From Ruminococcus sp. (GTDB taxonomy: Bacteria > Bacillota > Clostridia > Oscillospirales > Acutalibacteraceae), in contig JAMPAE010000002.1 of the NCBI GenBank assembly GCA_023667385.1, positions 1-43,324 of the forward strand: a stretch of 43,324 nt of DNA, given 5' to 3'. A program made the translations under genes and the position numbers. Below the pieces are notes generated by a model. It ran no database searches. It was not told where the DNA came from and saw only the letters and a list, made by a program, of their open reading frames with translations. This document shows, piece by piece, positions 1-7,193 of this stretch. Every line of letters begins with the position of its first letter. Within the stretch, counting starts at the first letter, position 1.

Positions 1-1759
1 GCAGGTTATCAATCATTTCTGCATATTTCACGCTGTACAGATTGCCGCCGTCAACCATCAGCTTTTTGCTTGACGAAGCTGCATTAACCTGAGCTGAAAC
101 AATTTCCTTCACCTGCTGACGGTTTGCAGCATTGCCGCTTGTAAAATCTGAATAAAGCACATTGCCTGCATCTGCAAAGCAGATTCCGTCAACTGAAAGC
201 GAGCGCATTTTTGAAAGCATCGCATTTGCGGTACTCTCCATTTCACTCACTGCAAGCAGCTCACTTTTTCCCGCCGATGAAATTGCAGAGCCTTTCAAAT
301 AAGTAACATCACCTGACACAGAAGTTGAGTCAAGCCGTGTGGCGGTTCTGCCAAGGCTTTTTGCAGTAATAAGATTCACATCTGCAAAAAGGCTTATGTT
401 CTGCGCATCAGTATAGGCAACAAACTGTGCAAACTGACTGTCTGAACCAAGCTGAGATGAAACGTCAGCCTTTGTGATGTCAACCTGGCTCAAGCCGCCG
501 TCAAGCATTCCTTTATAGCGCAGGTTGATGTTGTCGATTCCCTTGCTGCGAAGCACAGAAAGAATGTCTGCCGCCTGCTCAAATGTGGTGAGTGAAGTCA
601 GCTTTGGCTTTTCATCACCGATTTCAGCGGCGCCTGCAAGACCGAGCAAAAAAGGCATACCATTTGAATCATCAGCGCTTGTAAAATTAAGTGTTCCGTT
701 TCTGATGAGCATTTCTCTGCACGCACTTGCCATTGCAACATAATCACTGTTGTCGCCGGAAAGGAAACGATAGGAAACCTTAATTTCACCGTCATAGCTT
801 TTCGCCGAAGCGTGGCTTATTTTGCGTTCTTTGTCAGTCATCACCGGCGTTATGTCAAAAGATGCACCAACCCTGTTATATGCACTTTTGCCAATGGCTT
901 TTTCCGCAGTAATTTTTGCAATTGCATCACCGCTTTCAATCAGTGCAATGTAAGCACCGCTGCCCGACTTCATGGCAAAAGATGCAACACGGGCAAAAGA
1001 TGAAACTGCGTTTTCGCCCACAGAATAATCCGCAGAGTAAACAGGAATACTTATTTTTTTGAACTGCTTAACCTTTTTCGCAGTGTCAATTTTTGCTCCG
1101 CAGCCATCCGGTATCAAAATGAAATCGCCGCTCTTTGCAGCGGTATCTGCACCAAAATAATTAAGCAGGTGAACGGTTTTGATAATCACATTTTCACTCA
1201 TGTCATCATTTTTGATTTTTGAGCAGTCAACGCTTGCAGTCAACGTGCTGCCGTCCACTGAATAATTCACGGGAATTTTGAAGCTGATTTTCGTTCCGTC
1301 ATCAAGCGTCTTTTTGAACCCGTATGTCACAAGCAGATTGCTATCCTTCGCTTCAAAAGCGGCATTTTTTTCGGCAACGCTGTCATCCTGCGAATTGAGC
1401 GTATAGGCGTTACCGTCAACCATGATGTCAACACTGACAGCGGACGGTTTTCCGTCGCTGTATTTTTCAGGCAGTGAGTTCCAAAGCTGTTTGCTGATTG
1501 AATCATAAACGGAAACCGTGTAATTCGATTCGTCAAAATACATCACTGATATATCTGAAGAAGCAATTTTTTTAAGCTCGCCCCTTTTTTTATTTGAAAC
1601 ATAAAGCGCCTTACTTTTATTTTCCGCCGAAACAGTAACTTTAGCTTTTTCGCCCCTCAGTTCAACTGCATCAGCCTTGTTCTTTCCGGAACAGCCGAAA
1701 AAAGTTAATGCAACGGCAGCAACAAGCAAAAGCCACAAAGCACTCTTTACCTTTGACAT
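1..1759 (-). CDS. DUF5696-type lipoprotein, C-terminus beyond window
   Basis: The 586 codons read from an ATG at 1759 stay open to the window edge, so the C-terminal part is missing. The first 23 residues form a lipoprotein signal: MSK, a hydrophobic run, then FFGC with Cys23 as the lipidation site. A phrase close to 'LIPDGCGAKID' near residue 200 matches the VPDGSGALI-like motif I associate with DUF5696, a family of extracytoplasmic proteins often near carbohydrate ABC transporters. The later part, with 'GIDNINLRYKGM' and 'SVDGICFADAGN', looks like a TIM-barrel hydrolase-like domain. The start is supported by GAGGA about 10 bases upstream and by a promoter at 1783-1811. Enzymatic function is unknown. 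Confidence 0.75.
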   Translation of the reverse strand, partial: MSKVKSALWLLLVAAVALTFFGCSGKNKADAVELRGEKAKVTVSAENKSKALYVSNKKRGELKKIASSDISVMYFDESNYTVSVYDSISKQLWNSLPEKYSDGKPSAVSVDIMVDGNAYTLNSQDDSVAEKNAAFEAKDSNLLVTYGFKKTLDDGTKISFKIPVNYSVDGSTLTASVDCSKIKNDDMSENVIIKTVHLLNYFGADTAAKSGDFILIPDGCGAKIDTAKKVKQFKKISIPVYSADYSVGENAVSSFARVASFAMKSGSGAYIALIESGDAIAKITAEKAIGKSAYNRVGASFDITPVMTDKERKISHASAKSYDGEIKVSYRFLSGDNSDYVAMASACREMLIRNGTLNFTSADDSNGMPFLLGLAGAAEIGDEKPKLTSLTTFEQAADILSVLRSKGIDNINLRYKGMLDGGLSQVDITKADVSSQLGSDSQFAQFVAYTDAQNISLFADVNLITAKSLGRTATRLDSTSVSGDVTYLKGSAISSAGKSELLAVSEMESTANAMLSKMRSLSVDGICFADAGNVLYSDFTSGNAANRQQVKEIVSAQVNAASSSKKLMVDGGNLYSVKYAEMIDNL

Positions 1760-1782
1760 CAAAAATCACATCCTCATTATGA

Positions 1783-1811
1783 AGTATACCATATTATACC
1801 TTTTTAAGCAA
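1783..1811 (-). promoter_or_regulatory. sigma-A promoter of the DUF5696 lipoprotein gene
   Basis: Minus strand TTGCTT (1806-1811), 17-base spacer, TATACT (1783-1788), about 25 bases before the ATG at 1759. It is back to back with the MATE promoter that starts at 1831. Confidence 0.7.
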
Positions 1812-1830
1812 GCGGCATGATTTTTTGCTG

Positions 1831-1859
1831 TTGACACGGGTGTTATTATACGATATAAT
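1831..1859 (+). promoter_or_regulatory. Consensus sigma-A promoter of the MATE gene
   Basis: TTGACA (1831-1836), 17-base spacer, TATAAT (1854-1859): a perfect consensus in both boxes. Transcription should start near 1866, leaving a leader of about 110 nt before the MATE start codon. Such a strong promoter followed by a terminator implies control by attenuation. Confidence 0.9.
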
Positions 1860-1865
1860 GACAGC

Positions 1866-1957
1866 AACAATCAAACATTTTGACTGCCACCGGGTAGTGC
1901 AGCAACGCTGTGTTTCGCATCATTAGGTCTTTGAAGATGCGAAATCGGCGCTTTTTT
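1866..1957 (+). promoter_or_regulatory. Leader with attenuator, guanidine-IV (mepA) riboswitch-like
   Basis: The leader ends in an intrinsic terminator: CGCTG + TTTCGCATC (1906-1921) pairs with GATGCGAAA + CGGCG (1936-1950) around loop 1922-1935, followed by CTTTTTTATT. An upstream hairpin (1896-1903 with 1907-1914, loop AAC) uses the base of the terminator stem, so the two folds exclude each other. ACCGGGTAGTGC precedes the first hairpin and the terminator loop carries AGGTCTTTG, which could pair with GACT upstream. From memory, guanidine-IV (mepA motif) riboswitches control MATE exporters in Clostridia by termination with such a two-hairpin, loop-loop arrangement. The switch architecture is directly visible; the ligand class is inference. 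Confidence 0.62.
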
Positions 1958-1975
1958 ATTAAATCGGAGGTACAT

Positions 1976-3286
1976 ATGAAAAGCAATTCATATTTTAAGG
2001 ATTTTTTGAAATATTCATCACTCAATGTGCTTGGCATGATTGGACTTTCGTGCTATATTCTTGCCGACACATTCTTCATTTCAAAAGGCTTGGGCGCAAA
2101 CGGACTTGCGGCACTTAACATTGCAATCCCTGCTTACAGCTTCATCAGCGGTTGCGGACTGATGCTTGGCATGGGCGGCGCAACAAAATTTTCAATTGCA
2201 AAAAGTCAGGGTAACGATGCCGACGCCAACAGGTACTTTTCGGTCACGGTGATTTTGTCTGCCGTTTTTTCTGCACTTTTTGTTCTCATCGGAATCTTCT
2301 TTTCAAAAGAACTCACTCTCTTGCTCGGTGCAGATTCAGATACGTTTGAAATGGTGGAAATCTATCTTCGGATTTTGCTGATTTTTTCGCCTGCATTCAT
2401 TTTTAACAACATCTTCAACTGCTTTGTCAGAAATGACGGCAGCCCAAACCTTGCCATGGCGGCAATGTTCATCGGCTGCCTGTTTAACATTGTTTTCGAT
2501 TATATTTTGATTTTTCCGGCAAAACTTGGCATCTTCGGCGCTGTTTTGGCAACAGGATTTGCCCCCGTTGTTGGAATGATGATTTTGTCAAGCCATCTGA
2601 TAAGAAAGCGCAACAGCTTCCATCTTATTAAAACAAGACTAAGCCGTTCATTGGCTTTGCCGATTTTTTCTCTCGGTCTGCCATCGCTCATCACCGAACT
2701 TGCCAACGGACTTGTCATAATCGTGTTTAACGCAATTTTGCTGAAGCTTGAGGGCAACACAGGTGTTGCGGCATACGGCATCATTGCGAACATTTCACTT
2801 GTGTTTGTTTCCGTTTACACAGGCATTGCACAAGGAACTCAACCGCTCATCAGCAAGGCGCACGGCAAAGGCGACATCAAAAATTGCAGGCGCTTGCTGC
2901 TTTATGCTGTTGCTGCTGCCTGCATCATTTCAGTTGTTGTGTATCTTTGCATTTTCTTTTTTGCAGACCCGATTGCAAAAATTTTCAACAGTGAAAACAA
3001 CGCCAAACTGCAATCAATGGCTGTCTGTGGCTTAAAGCTTTATTTCACGGCGTTGCTTTTTGTTGGGTTCAACATTGTTGTCTGCGTATTTTTCACGTCA
3101 ACGGAAAAAGCGCTTCCGGCGCACATCATCTCAATCCTGCGTGGCTTTGCGGTAATAATACCGATGGCAATTGCGCTTTCATTTGCATTCGGCTTAACAG
3201 GAACATGGCTCGCTTTTCCTGCAACCGAAGCAGTTGTTTCAGTTGTTGCGTTGATGATATATCGCAGAATAAGAAGAAAATCCTAA
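1976..3286 (+). CDS. MATE family multidrug/cation exporter
   Basis: 436 residues, the usual MATE length, with about twelve hydrophobic segments in two halves. The N-terminal half carries 'ILADTFFISKGLGANGLAALNIAIP', the conserved MATE TM1-2 region, and the second half repeats the pattern around residues 230-420. MATE proteins export organic cations or drugs using Na+ or H+ gradients. The ATG at 1976 is chosen because GGAGG lies six bases upstream; an earlier in-frame GTG at 1910 sits inside the leader terminator and is unlikely. The riboswitch-like leader suggests guanidinium or another small ligand as inducer. The stop codon overlaps the convergent sigF stop by four bases. Confidence 0.93.
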   Translation: MKSNSYFKDFLKYSSLNVLGMIGLSCYILADTFFISKGLGANGLAALNIAIPAYSFISGCGLMLGMGGATKFSIAKSQGNDADANRYFSVTVILSAVFSALFVLIGIFFSKELTLLLGADSDTFEMVEIYLRILLIFSPAFIFNNIFNCFVRNDGSPNLAMAAMFIGCLFNIVFDYILIFPAKLGIFGAVLATGFAPVVGMMILSSHLIRKRNSFHLIKTRLSRSLALPIFSLGLPSLITELANGLVIIVFNAILLKLEGNTGVAAYGIIANISLVFVSVYTGIAQGTQPLISKAHGKGDIKNCRRLLLYAVAAACIISVVVYLCIFFFADPIAKIFNSENNAKLQSMAVCGLKLYFTALLFVGFNIVVCVFFTSTEKALPAHIISILRGFAVIIPMAIALSFAFGLTGTWLAFPATEAVVSVVALMIYRRIRRKS

Positions 3287-3954
3287 CCCAGCATCCGTTC
3301 CCTCATCTTCAGCAAAATCACTTTCTCTCTGCGTGAAACCTGAACTTGCGACATACCGAGCTCTGCCGCTGCCTTGGATTGCGTCATACCTTTGAAATAT
3401 CGCAGTTCAATCAGCTTTCGGTCTTTATCTTCAAGCGTGCGCATGACATCATGAAGCGCCAGTCTGTCCGAAATTTCTTCTTCCGGTGAAGACACCGGAA
3501 TGTCCAACTGATGCGTATCGTTTTCATCGTCGCTCGCTGTCAGCGAAATTATCGGCATGGAAACGGTAATCAGCTCTGCCGCTTCGGAAATTCCGACTCC
3601 GAGTTTTTCTGCAAGCTCACCGATTTTCGGCTCTCTGCCAAGCTGAGCAGTCAGCTCATCCTTTGTTTTAACGGCAACACGGGCTTTTTCCTTGAGCGTG
3701 CGCCCGATTTTGATTGTTCCGCCGTCACGGAAAATGCGCCTGATTTCACCGAGTATCACCGGCACGGCATAGGTTGAAAAAGCAAAGCCTCTGCTTTCGT
3801 CAAAATTGTCTGCCGCTTTGATAAGCCCAACACAGCCTGCCTGAAACAAATCGTCATAATCCACACCTCTGCCACGGAACTTGTTTGCGCATGAATGAAC
3901 AAGCCCGAAGTTGCCGTCAATCAGCTTGTCCCTTTGTGCTTTTGTCTTTTGCAA
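3283..3954 (-). CDS. sigF: RNA polymerase sporulation sigma factor SigF
   Basis: 223 residues with sigma-70 regions 2 ('DYDDLFQAGCVGLIKAADNF', 'FSTYAVPVILGEIRR'), 3 and 4 ('RYFKGMTQSKAAAELGMSQVQVSR'), the last nearly diagnostic for the sporulation sigma F/G group. The position as third gene after spoIIAA and spoIIAB identifies it as sigma F, the first forespore-specific sigma factor. The start is TTG at 3954, with GGGAGG eight bases upstream. It follows spoIIAB by 14 bases. No spoVA genes follow; the convergent MATE gene ends within its stop codon. Confidence 0.95.
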   Translation of the reverse strand: MQKTKAQRDKLIDGNFGLVHSCANKFRGRGVDYDDLFQAGCVGLIKAADNFDESRGFAFSTYAVPVILGEIRRIFRDGGTIKIGRTLKEKARVAVKTKDELTAQLGREPKIGELAEKLGVGISEAAELITVSMPIISLTASDDENDTHQLDIPVSSPEEEISDRLALHDVMRTLEDKDRKLIELRYFKGMTQSKAAAELGMSQVQVSRREKVILLKMRERMLG

Positions 3955-3968
3955 GGAAGCAACCTCCC

Positions 3969-4403
3969 TTATATGGTTTTACCGCCGATGTGTTTGATGA
4001 GAGTGACGCTTGTGCCTTTTCCCGGCTTTGATGTCACCCTAACCTTATCCATAAAGCTTTCCATAACAGCAAAGCCAAGGCCTGCACGCTCACCGCCGGC
4101 AGTGGTGAAAAGCGGCTCCATTGCCTGCTTGATGTCCTCAATACCAACACCCTTGTCACGAATTTTGATTCTGATTGAGTTTGTGTCCGTAATGCTGACT
4201 GTTATGTAAATTTTACCCATGCTTTCACGATAGCCGTGAACAATGCAGTTTGTGACGGCTTCACTGACGGCAGTTTTGATGTCGGTCAGTTCCTCAACCG
4301 TTGGGTCAAGGCAGGCGGCAAATGCCGAAACAGCAACCCTTGAAAAGCCCTCATTTATGCTTCGGCTGTCAATCGTCATTTTCATTTCATTAATTATCTT
4401 CAT
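3969..4403 (-). CDS. spoIIAB: Anti-sigma F factor / serine kinase SpoIIAB
   Basis: 144 residues, GHKL ATPase fold: N-box 'AVSEAVTNCIVHGY' near residue 45, G1-like 'DKGVGI' near 84 and G2 'GERAGLGFAVMES' near 104. SpoIIAB binds and inhibits sigma F and phosphorylates SpoIIAA; release of sigma F depends on dephosphorylated SpoIIAA. The ATG lies one base after the spoIIAA stop, and its ribosome site (AGAGG) is inside the end of spoIIAA, so the two are translationally coupled. Confidence 0.95.
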   Translation of the reverse strand: MKIINEMKMTIDSRSINEGFSRVAVSAFAACLDPTVEELTDIKTAVSEAVTNCIVHGYRESMGKIYITVSITDTNSIRIKIRDKGVGIEDIKQAMEPLFTTAGGERAGLGFAVMESFMDKVRVTSKPGKGTSVTLIKHIGGKTI

Positions 4404-4404
4404 T

Positions 4405-4755
4405 TCAAATTACCTCTTTCTGTTTTATTTCTCCAAGCCTTTCAAGTCCGGCAAGCTTCATCACCTTGTATGCCCCCGGCGACAGGTTTTCAACTCTGAT
4501 TCTTCCGCTGACACTTTTCATCAGCTTATAGCGCCCCATGACAAGCCCGATTCCGGAGCTATCCATGAAAGTAACCGCACCAAAATCCAGCACAAGCAGC
4601 GATGGCCGCCTGTGTAAAATGGCATCATCAACGCTGACTCTGATCAAGCTTGCGCTGTGATGGTCAATTTCTCCGTCAAGATAAACTCTGATTTCCTTGT
4701 TTCTATATTCAATCTTTGCTGACATATCCAACACGATGCAGTTTAATCGCTGCAT
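4405..4755 (-). CDS. spoIIAA: Anti-sigma F antagonist SpoIIAA
   Basis: STAS-domain protein with the phosphorylation-site motif 'FMDSSGIGLVMGRYK' (Ser66/Ser67) and 'DGEIDHHSA' near residue 28, both typical of SpoIIAA. The unphosphorylated form binds SpoIIAB and frees sigma F. Start choice is uncertain. The ATG at 4755 has AAAGGAG only three bases upstream, while Met11 (ATG at 4725) aligns better with the Bacillus protein N-terminus but lacks a good ribosome site. First gene of the spoIIA operon. Confidence 0.92.
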   Translation of the reverse strand: MQRLNCIVLDMSAKIEYRNKEIRVYLDGEIDHHSASLIRVSVDDAILHRRPSLLVLDFGAVTFMDSSGIGLVMGRYKLMKSVSGRIRVENLSPGAYKVMKLAGLERLGEIKQKEVI

Positions 4756-4770
4756 CTGCTCCTTTCTGTA

Positions 4771-4797
4771 AATTCATGTAATACAAAAAAATCCCTT
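4771..4797 (-). promoter_or_regulatory. Sigma-H-like promoter of the spoIIA operon
   Basis: Minus strand AAGGGATTT (AAGGGAT at 4791-4797), about 12 bases, then TGAAT (4772-4776). This resembles the sigma-H pattern AGGA-N-T / GAAT known for spoIIA in Bacillus. The -35 element is the 3' arm of the folC terminator stem. No sigma-A promoter is evident here. Confidence 0.5.
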
Positions 4798-4815
4798 GCC
4801 GTAATGGTAAGGGAT
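4785..4815 (-). terminator. Intrinsic terminator after folC
   Basis: Minus strand ATCCCTTACC / GGCAAGGGAT hairpin (4791-4815) followed by seven T. It ends folC transcription and its downstream arm doubles as the spoIIA promoter -35 region. Confidence 0.85.
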
Positions 4816-4850
4816 TTCATTTGAATTTTTTGACGAAGTGCGTCATGTAA

Positions 4851-6164
4851 TCAAAATTTTTCCTGCGGCTTCATCATTTGTCTTATTTCGCTGACAAGAT
4901 AAAAAGAACCTGCACAAATCAGCACATCGTCTTTTTCGGTTTTACTCAATGCCAGCTCAAAAGCATCAGCCTTGCTCATTCGACAGGATACGTCATCACA
5001 ACTTTTTTTCGCAATTTCAGCAAGCGTTTCAGGCTGTTCGCCCCTGTGCTCATCGGCAAGAGTGCAGACGATTGTTTTGCAAAGCGGCGCAATGATTTCA
5101 ATCGCCGTTTCATAGTCCTTATCCTGCATAAAGCCAAGCACAGCCGTGATTTTTTTGCCATTGAGATTACTCCGAAGCATTTTTGAAAGCGCAGTCATGC
5201 AGCCGATGTTATGACCGCCGTCAATGATGATGAGCGGAGAGCGTGACAGCACCTCCATCCTTGCCGGCAAAAATGCATCCGCAATGCCGCTTATGATGTC
5301 ACTTTCCGTGACGCCAAAGCCTTTTTTTATAAGCTCCTTTGCTGCACAAACAGCAACAGCGGCATTTGCAAGCTGATGATCTCCGGTGAATTTTGTTTTA
5401 AGACGAAGCCCGGCAAAGCTGAAATCAATCCCGTCTATGCTCTCATTGAGTTTTGAAACAAGGCTCATGTCAGGCTTGACATGATTGCAGCCTTTTTCCG
5501 TGCAAACTGCTTCAATCACAGAATCCGCTTCCACACTTTGGGCAACAAAATCAAATCCGCCGTTTTCTGTCGGATATGACACAACCACGCTGCCGTTTTT
5601 GATTACGCCGCATTTTTCTTTTGCAATTTCACCAACTGTGCTGCCAAGCACATCTGTGTGGTCAAGCGAAATTGAAGTGATAACAGTCACAAGCGGCGCA
5701 GGGATAATGTTTGTGCTGTCGGTTCTTCCGCCAAGCCCGGCTTCAAGCACAACAATGTCGCAGCCTGTTCGCTCAAAATGAATCAAAGCAGCAGCAAGCA
5801 CCGTCTCAAAAAAAGTCGGCGTAATACCCTGCCGTTCAAGCTCGTCGCTGACTGCTTTAATTTCATCAATTATGCCTGCAAAAACCTGCTTGTCAATGTA
5901 TTCACCGTCAACCTGAATCCGCTCACGAAATTCAGTCACAAACGGCGAGGTAAACAGCCCGGTTTTCAGCCCCGCCTTACGTGTTATGAATGAAAGCTCA
6001 GTTGAAACCGAGCCCTTTCCGTTCGTACCGACAACGTGAACAAATTTCAGCCTTTGCTGCGGATTTGAAAAACGTTCAAGCAAGGCAAGTATTCTTTCAA
6101 AGCCGCTGCTTTTTGCAAACTTTCTTCTTGAATAAACATAATCAAGCGCACTATCATAATTCAT
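4851..6164 (-). CDS. folC: Folylpolyglutamate / dihydrofolate synthase
   Basis: 437 residues, Mur-ligase-like ATP enzyme that adds glutamate to (dihydro)folate. P-loop 'VVGTNGKGSVS' near residue 46, 'EAGLGGRTDSTN' near 143, 'TSISLDHTDVLG' and 'IAKEKCGVIK' near 165-190, and the C-terminal domain 'IIDGGHN' near 315. These are family hallmarks. The ATG at 6164 is preferred because GGGAAG is eight bases upstream; an ATG two codons earlier (6170) sits too close to it. It has its own promoter (6197-6225) and a terminator, so it is probably monocistronic. Confidence 0.95.
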   Translation of the reverse strand: MNYDSALDYVYSRRKFAKSSGFERILALLERFSNPQQRLKFVHVVGTNGKGSVSTELSFITRKAGLKTGLFTSPFVTEFRERIQVDGEYIDKQVFAGIIDEIKAVSDELERQGITPTFFETVLAAALIHFERTGCDIVVLEAGLGGRTDSTNIIPAPLVTVITSISLDHTDVLGSTVGEIAKEKCGVIKNGSVVVSYPTENGGFDFVAQSVEADSVIEAVCTEKGCNHVKPDMSLVSKLNESIDGIDFSFAGLRLKTKFTGDHQLANAAVAVCAAKELIKKGFGVTESDIISGIADAFLPARMEVLSRSPLIIIDGGHNIGCMTALSKMLRSNLNGKKITAVLGFMQDKDYETAIEIIAPLCKTIVCTLADEHRGEQPETLAEIAKKSCDDVSCRMSKADAFELALSKTEKDDVLICAGSFYLVSEIRQMMKPQEKF

Positions 6165-6196
6165 TTTCATCTTCCCTTTCGGATTCTACGTCACAA

Positions 6197-6225
6197 ATAA
6201 TACCCGAAACAGCTTTGTTTGTCAA
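6197..6225 (-). promoter_or_regulatory. Sigma-A promoter of folC
   Basis: Minus strand TTGACA (6220-6225), 17-base spacer, TATTAT (6197-6202), about 30 bases before the folC ATG. Confidence 0.85.
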
Positions 6226-6254
6226 TCGTGCATACTCGTTGCTTTATTACCCGT

Positions 6255-6989
6255 CTACCTTGTGATTATCATATTATCAAAAGTCAACTTTCCCAGTTCA
6301 TCGGCTGAACACAGCTCATAAAGTGCCGAAGCAAAGGTCAGCTTGTTTATCTCATTTGGGCAAACAGCTTCAATTTTTTTCGGCAGAGTGATTCTGTCAC
6401 CTGTGAGCACGGTTGCGTTCATCAGCCTTCGCCGCTCGTTTGTGAAAAGTAAGCCGCGAAAAATCAGCGGAACAGCAGACGAGCGTGCAGAAATAATCAC
6501 CGTGCTTGTTAAAACGCTGTTGTCTGTTCTGCCTGAGATGACAAGCGACAAGCCATAAACTTTCAGCAGTTTTTCCGCAAGACGCTCATAATCGCTGACG
6601 CAGTTTGTGATCACCTGAATTCTGCACGCAAGATGCACCAGGTTTTCAACAAGGTCAACAAGATAGGCATTTTCATCAATGACACTGACAAAGACTTGCG
6701 TTGGGTCAAGCGCCATCTTTTCAAGCGTTTTCACCGCTGAATTAAACAGCACCCTTTCGGGCAAAACCTTTGGCTCAAACGCACTGATGCCGCAGCCCTC
6801 CTCCGGCACAACGGAAGCAGGCAAAACTGCCTTGTTTTTCAACTTACCTGCCATCACATCAATCGTGTTCCATGGAATTATCCCACGATAAAGCTTCGCT
6901 GTAATTTTATAAAACGGAAACGCACCTTTAACTTCAATCTTTTCGTTTGTAACCTCAGGCGCATGGAACAAATCGTGAATCCGCCCCAT
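6255..6989 (-). CDS. Hypothetical protein, possible Rossmann-like fold
   Basis: About 244 residues from an ATG at 6989. The open frame extends upstream to 7172, but that part reads like intergenic sequence, so the start is uncertain; a GTG at about 7019 is another candidate. I do not recognise the family. There is no signal peptide or membrane segment. Residues about 110-160 ('VFVSVIDENAYLVDLVENLVHLACRIQVITN') alternate beta strand and helix as in a nucleotide-binding Rossmann unit, followed by 'LSLVISGR'. No catalytic motif is evident. It lies upstream of folC in the same direction, with 84 bases and a separate promoter between them. Confidence 0.55.
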   Translation of the reverse strand: MGRIHDLFHAPEVTNEKIEVKGAFPFYKITAKLYRGIIPWNTIDVMAGKLKNKAVLPASVVPEEGCGISAFEPKVLPERVLFNSAVKTLEKMALDPTQVFVSVIDENAYLVDLVENLVHLACRIQVITNCVSDYERLAEKLLKVYGLSLVISGRTDNSVLTSTVIISARSSAVPLIFRGLLFTNERRRLMNATVLTGDRITLPKKIEAVCPNEINKLTFASALYELCSADELGKLTFDNMIITR

Positions 6990-7193
6990 CACGCCGCCGT
7001 CATTCTCTAAAACCGAAAGCACAAAAAACACATTAATCACCGTTAAATTTATATTCGCCCACGGGACAAAGTATGCGAAATGAGGAATTATGAGTGAGGT
7101 GTTGGGAATGATGCGAAAAGGGCTGTGCTGACAGTTGAAATTCAACAAAAAAGATAAGAGTGAACAGCGCACTGCTATCCACTCTTGCTTATT
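6990..7193. other. Intergenic region with a terminator only
   Basis: Apart from the kinase terminator at 7147-7186 I see no convincing gene. The plus strand around 7080-7130 is a G/A-rich stretch of decayed-repeat appearance ('atgaggaattatgagtgagg'). A start codon for the downstream minus-strand gene lies at its left edge. Confidence 0.5.
7147..7186 (-). terminator. Intrinsic terminator after the histidine kinase
   Basis: Minus strand AAGAGTG (7180-7186) pairs with CACTCTT (7156-7162), with partial pairing inside, followed by ATC and six T. Confidence 0.75.

Noticed and set aside
1858..1926. Short frame from an ATG at 1858 as a leader peptide for MATE attenuation.
   Set aside because: The ATG lies inside the -10 box and is not transcribed from the mapped promoter; no ribosome site.
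1910..1975. N-terminal extension of the MATE protein from GTG 1910.
   Set aside because: It lies in the terminator hairpin, and GGAGG sits correctly before ATG 1976.
6990..7172. Upstream extension of the unknown protein before folC.
   Set aside because: Composition is unlike coding sequence here, there is no ribosome site, and it would start next to the kinase terminator.
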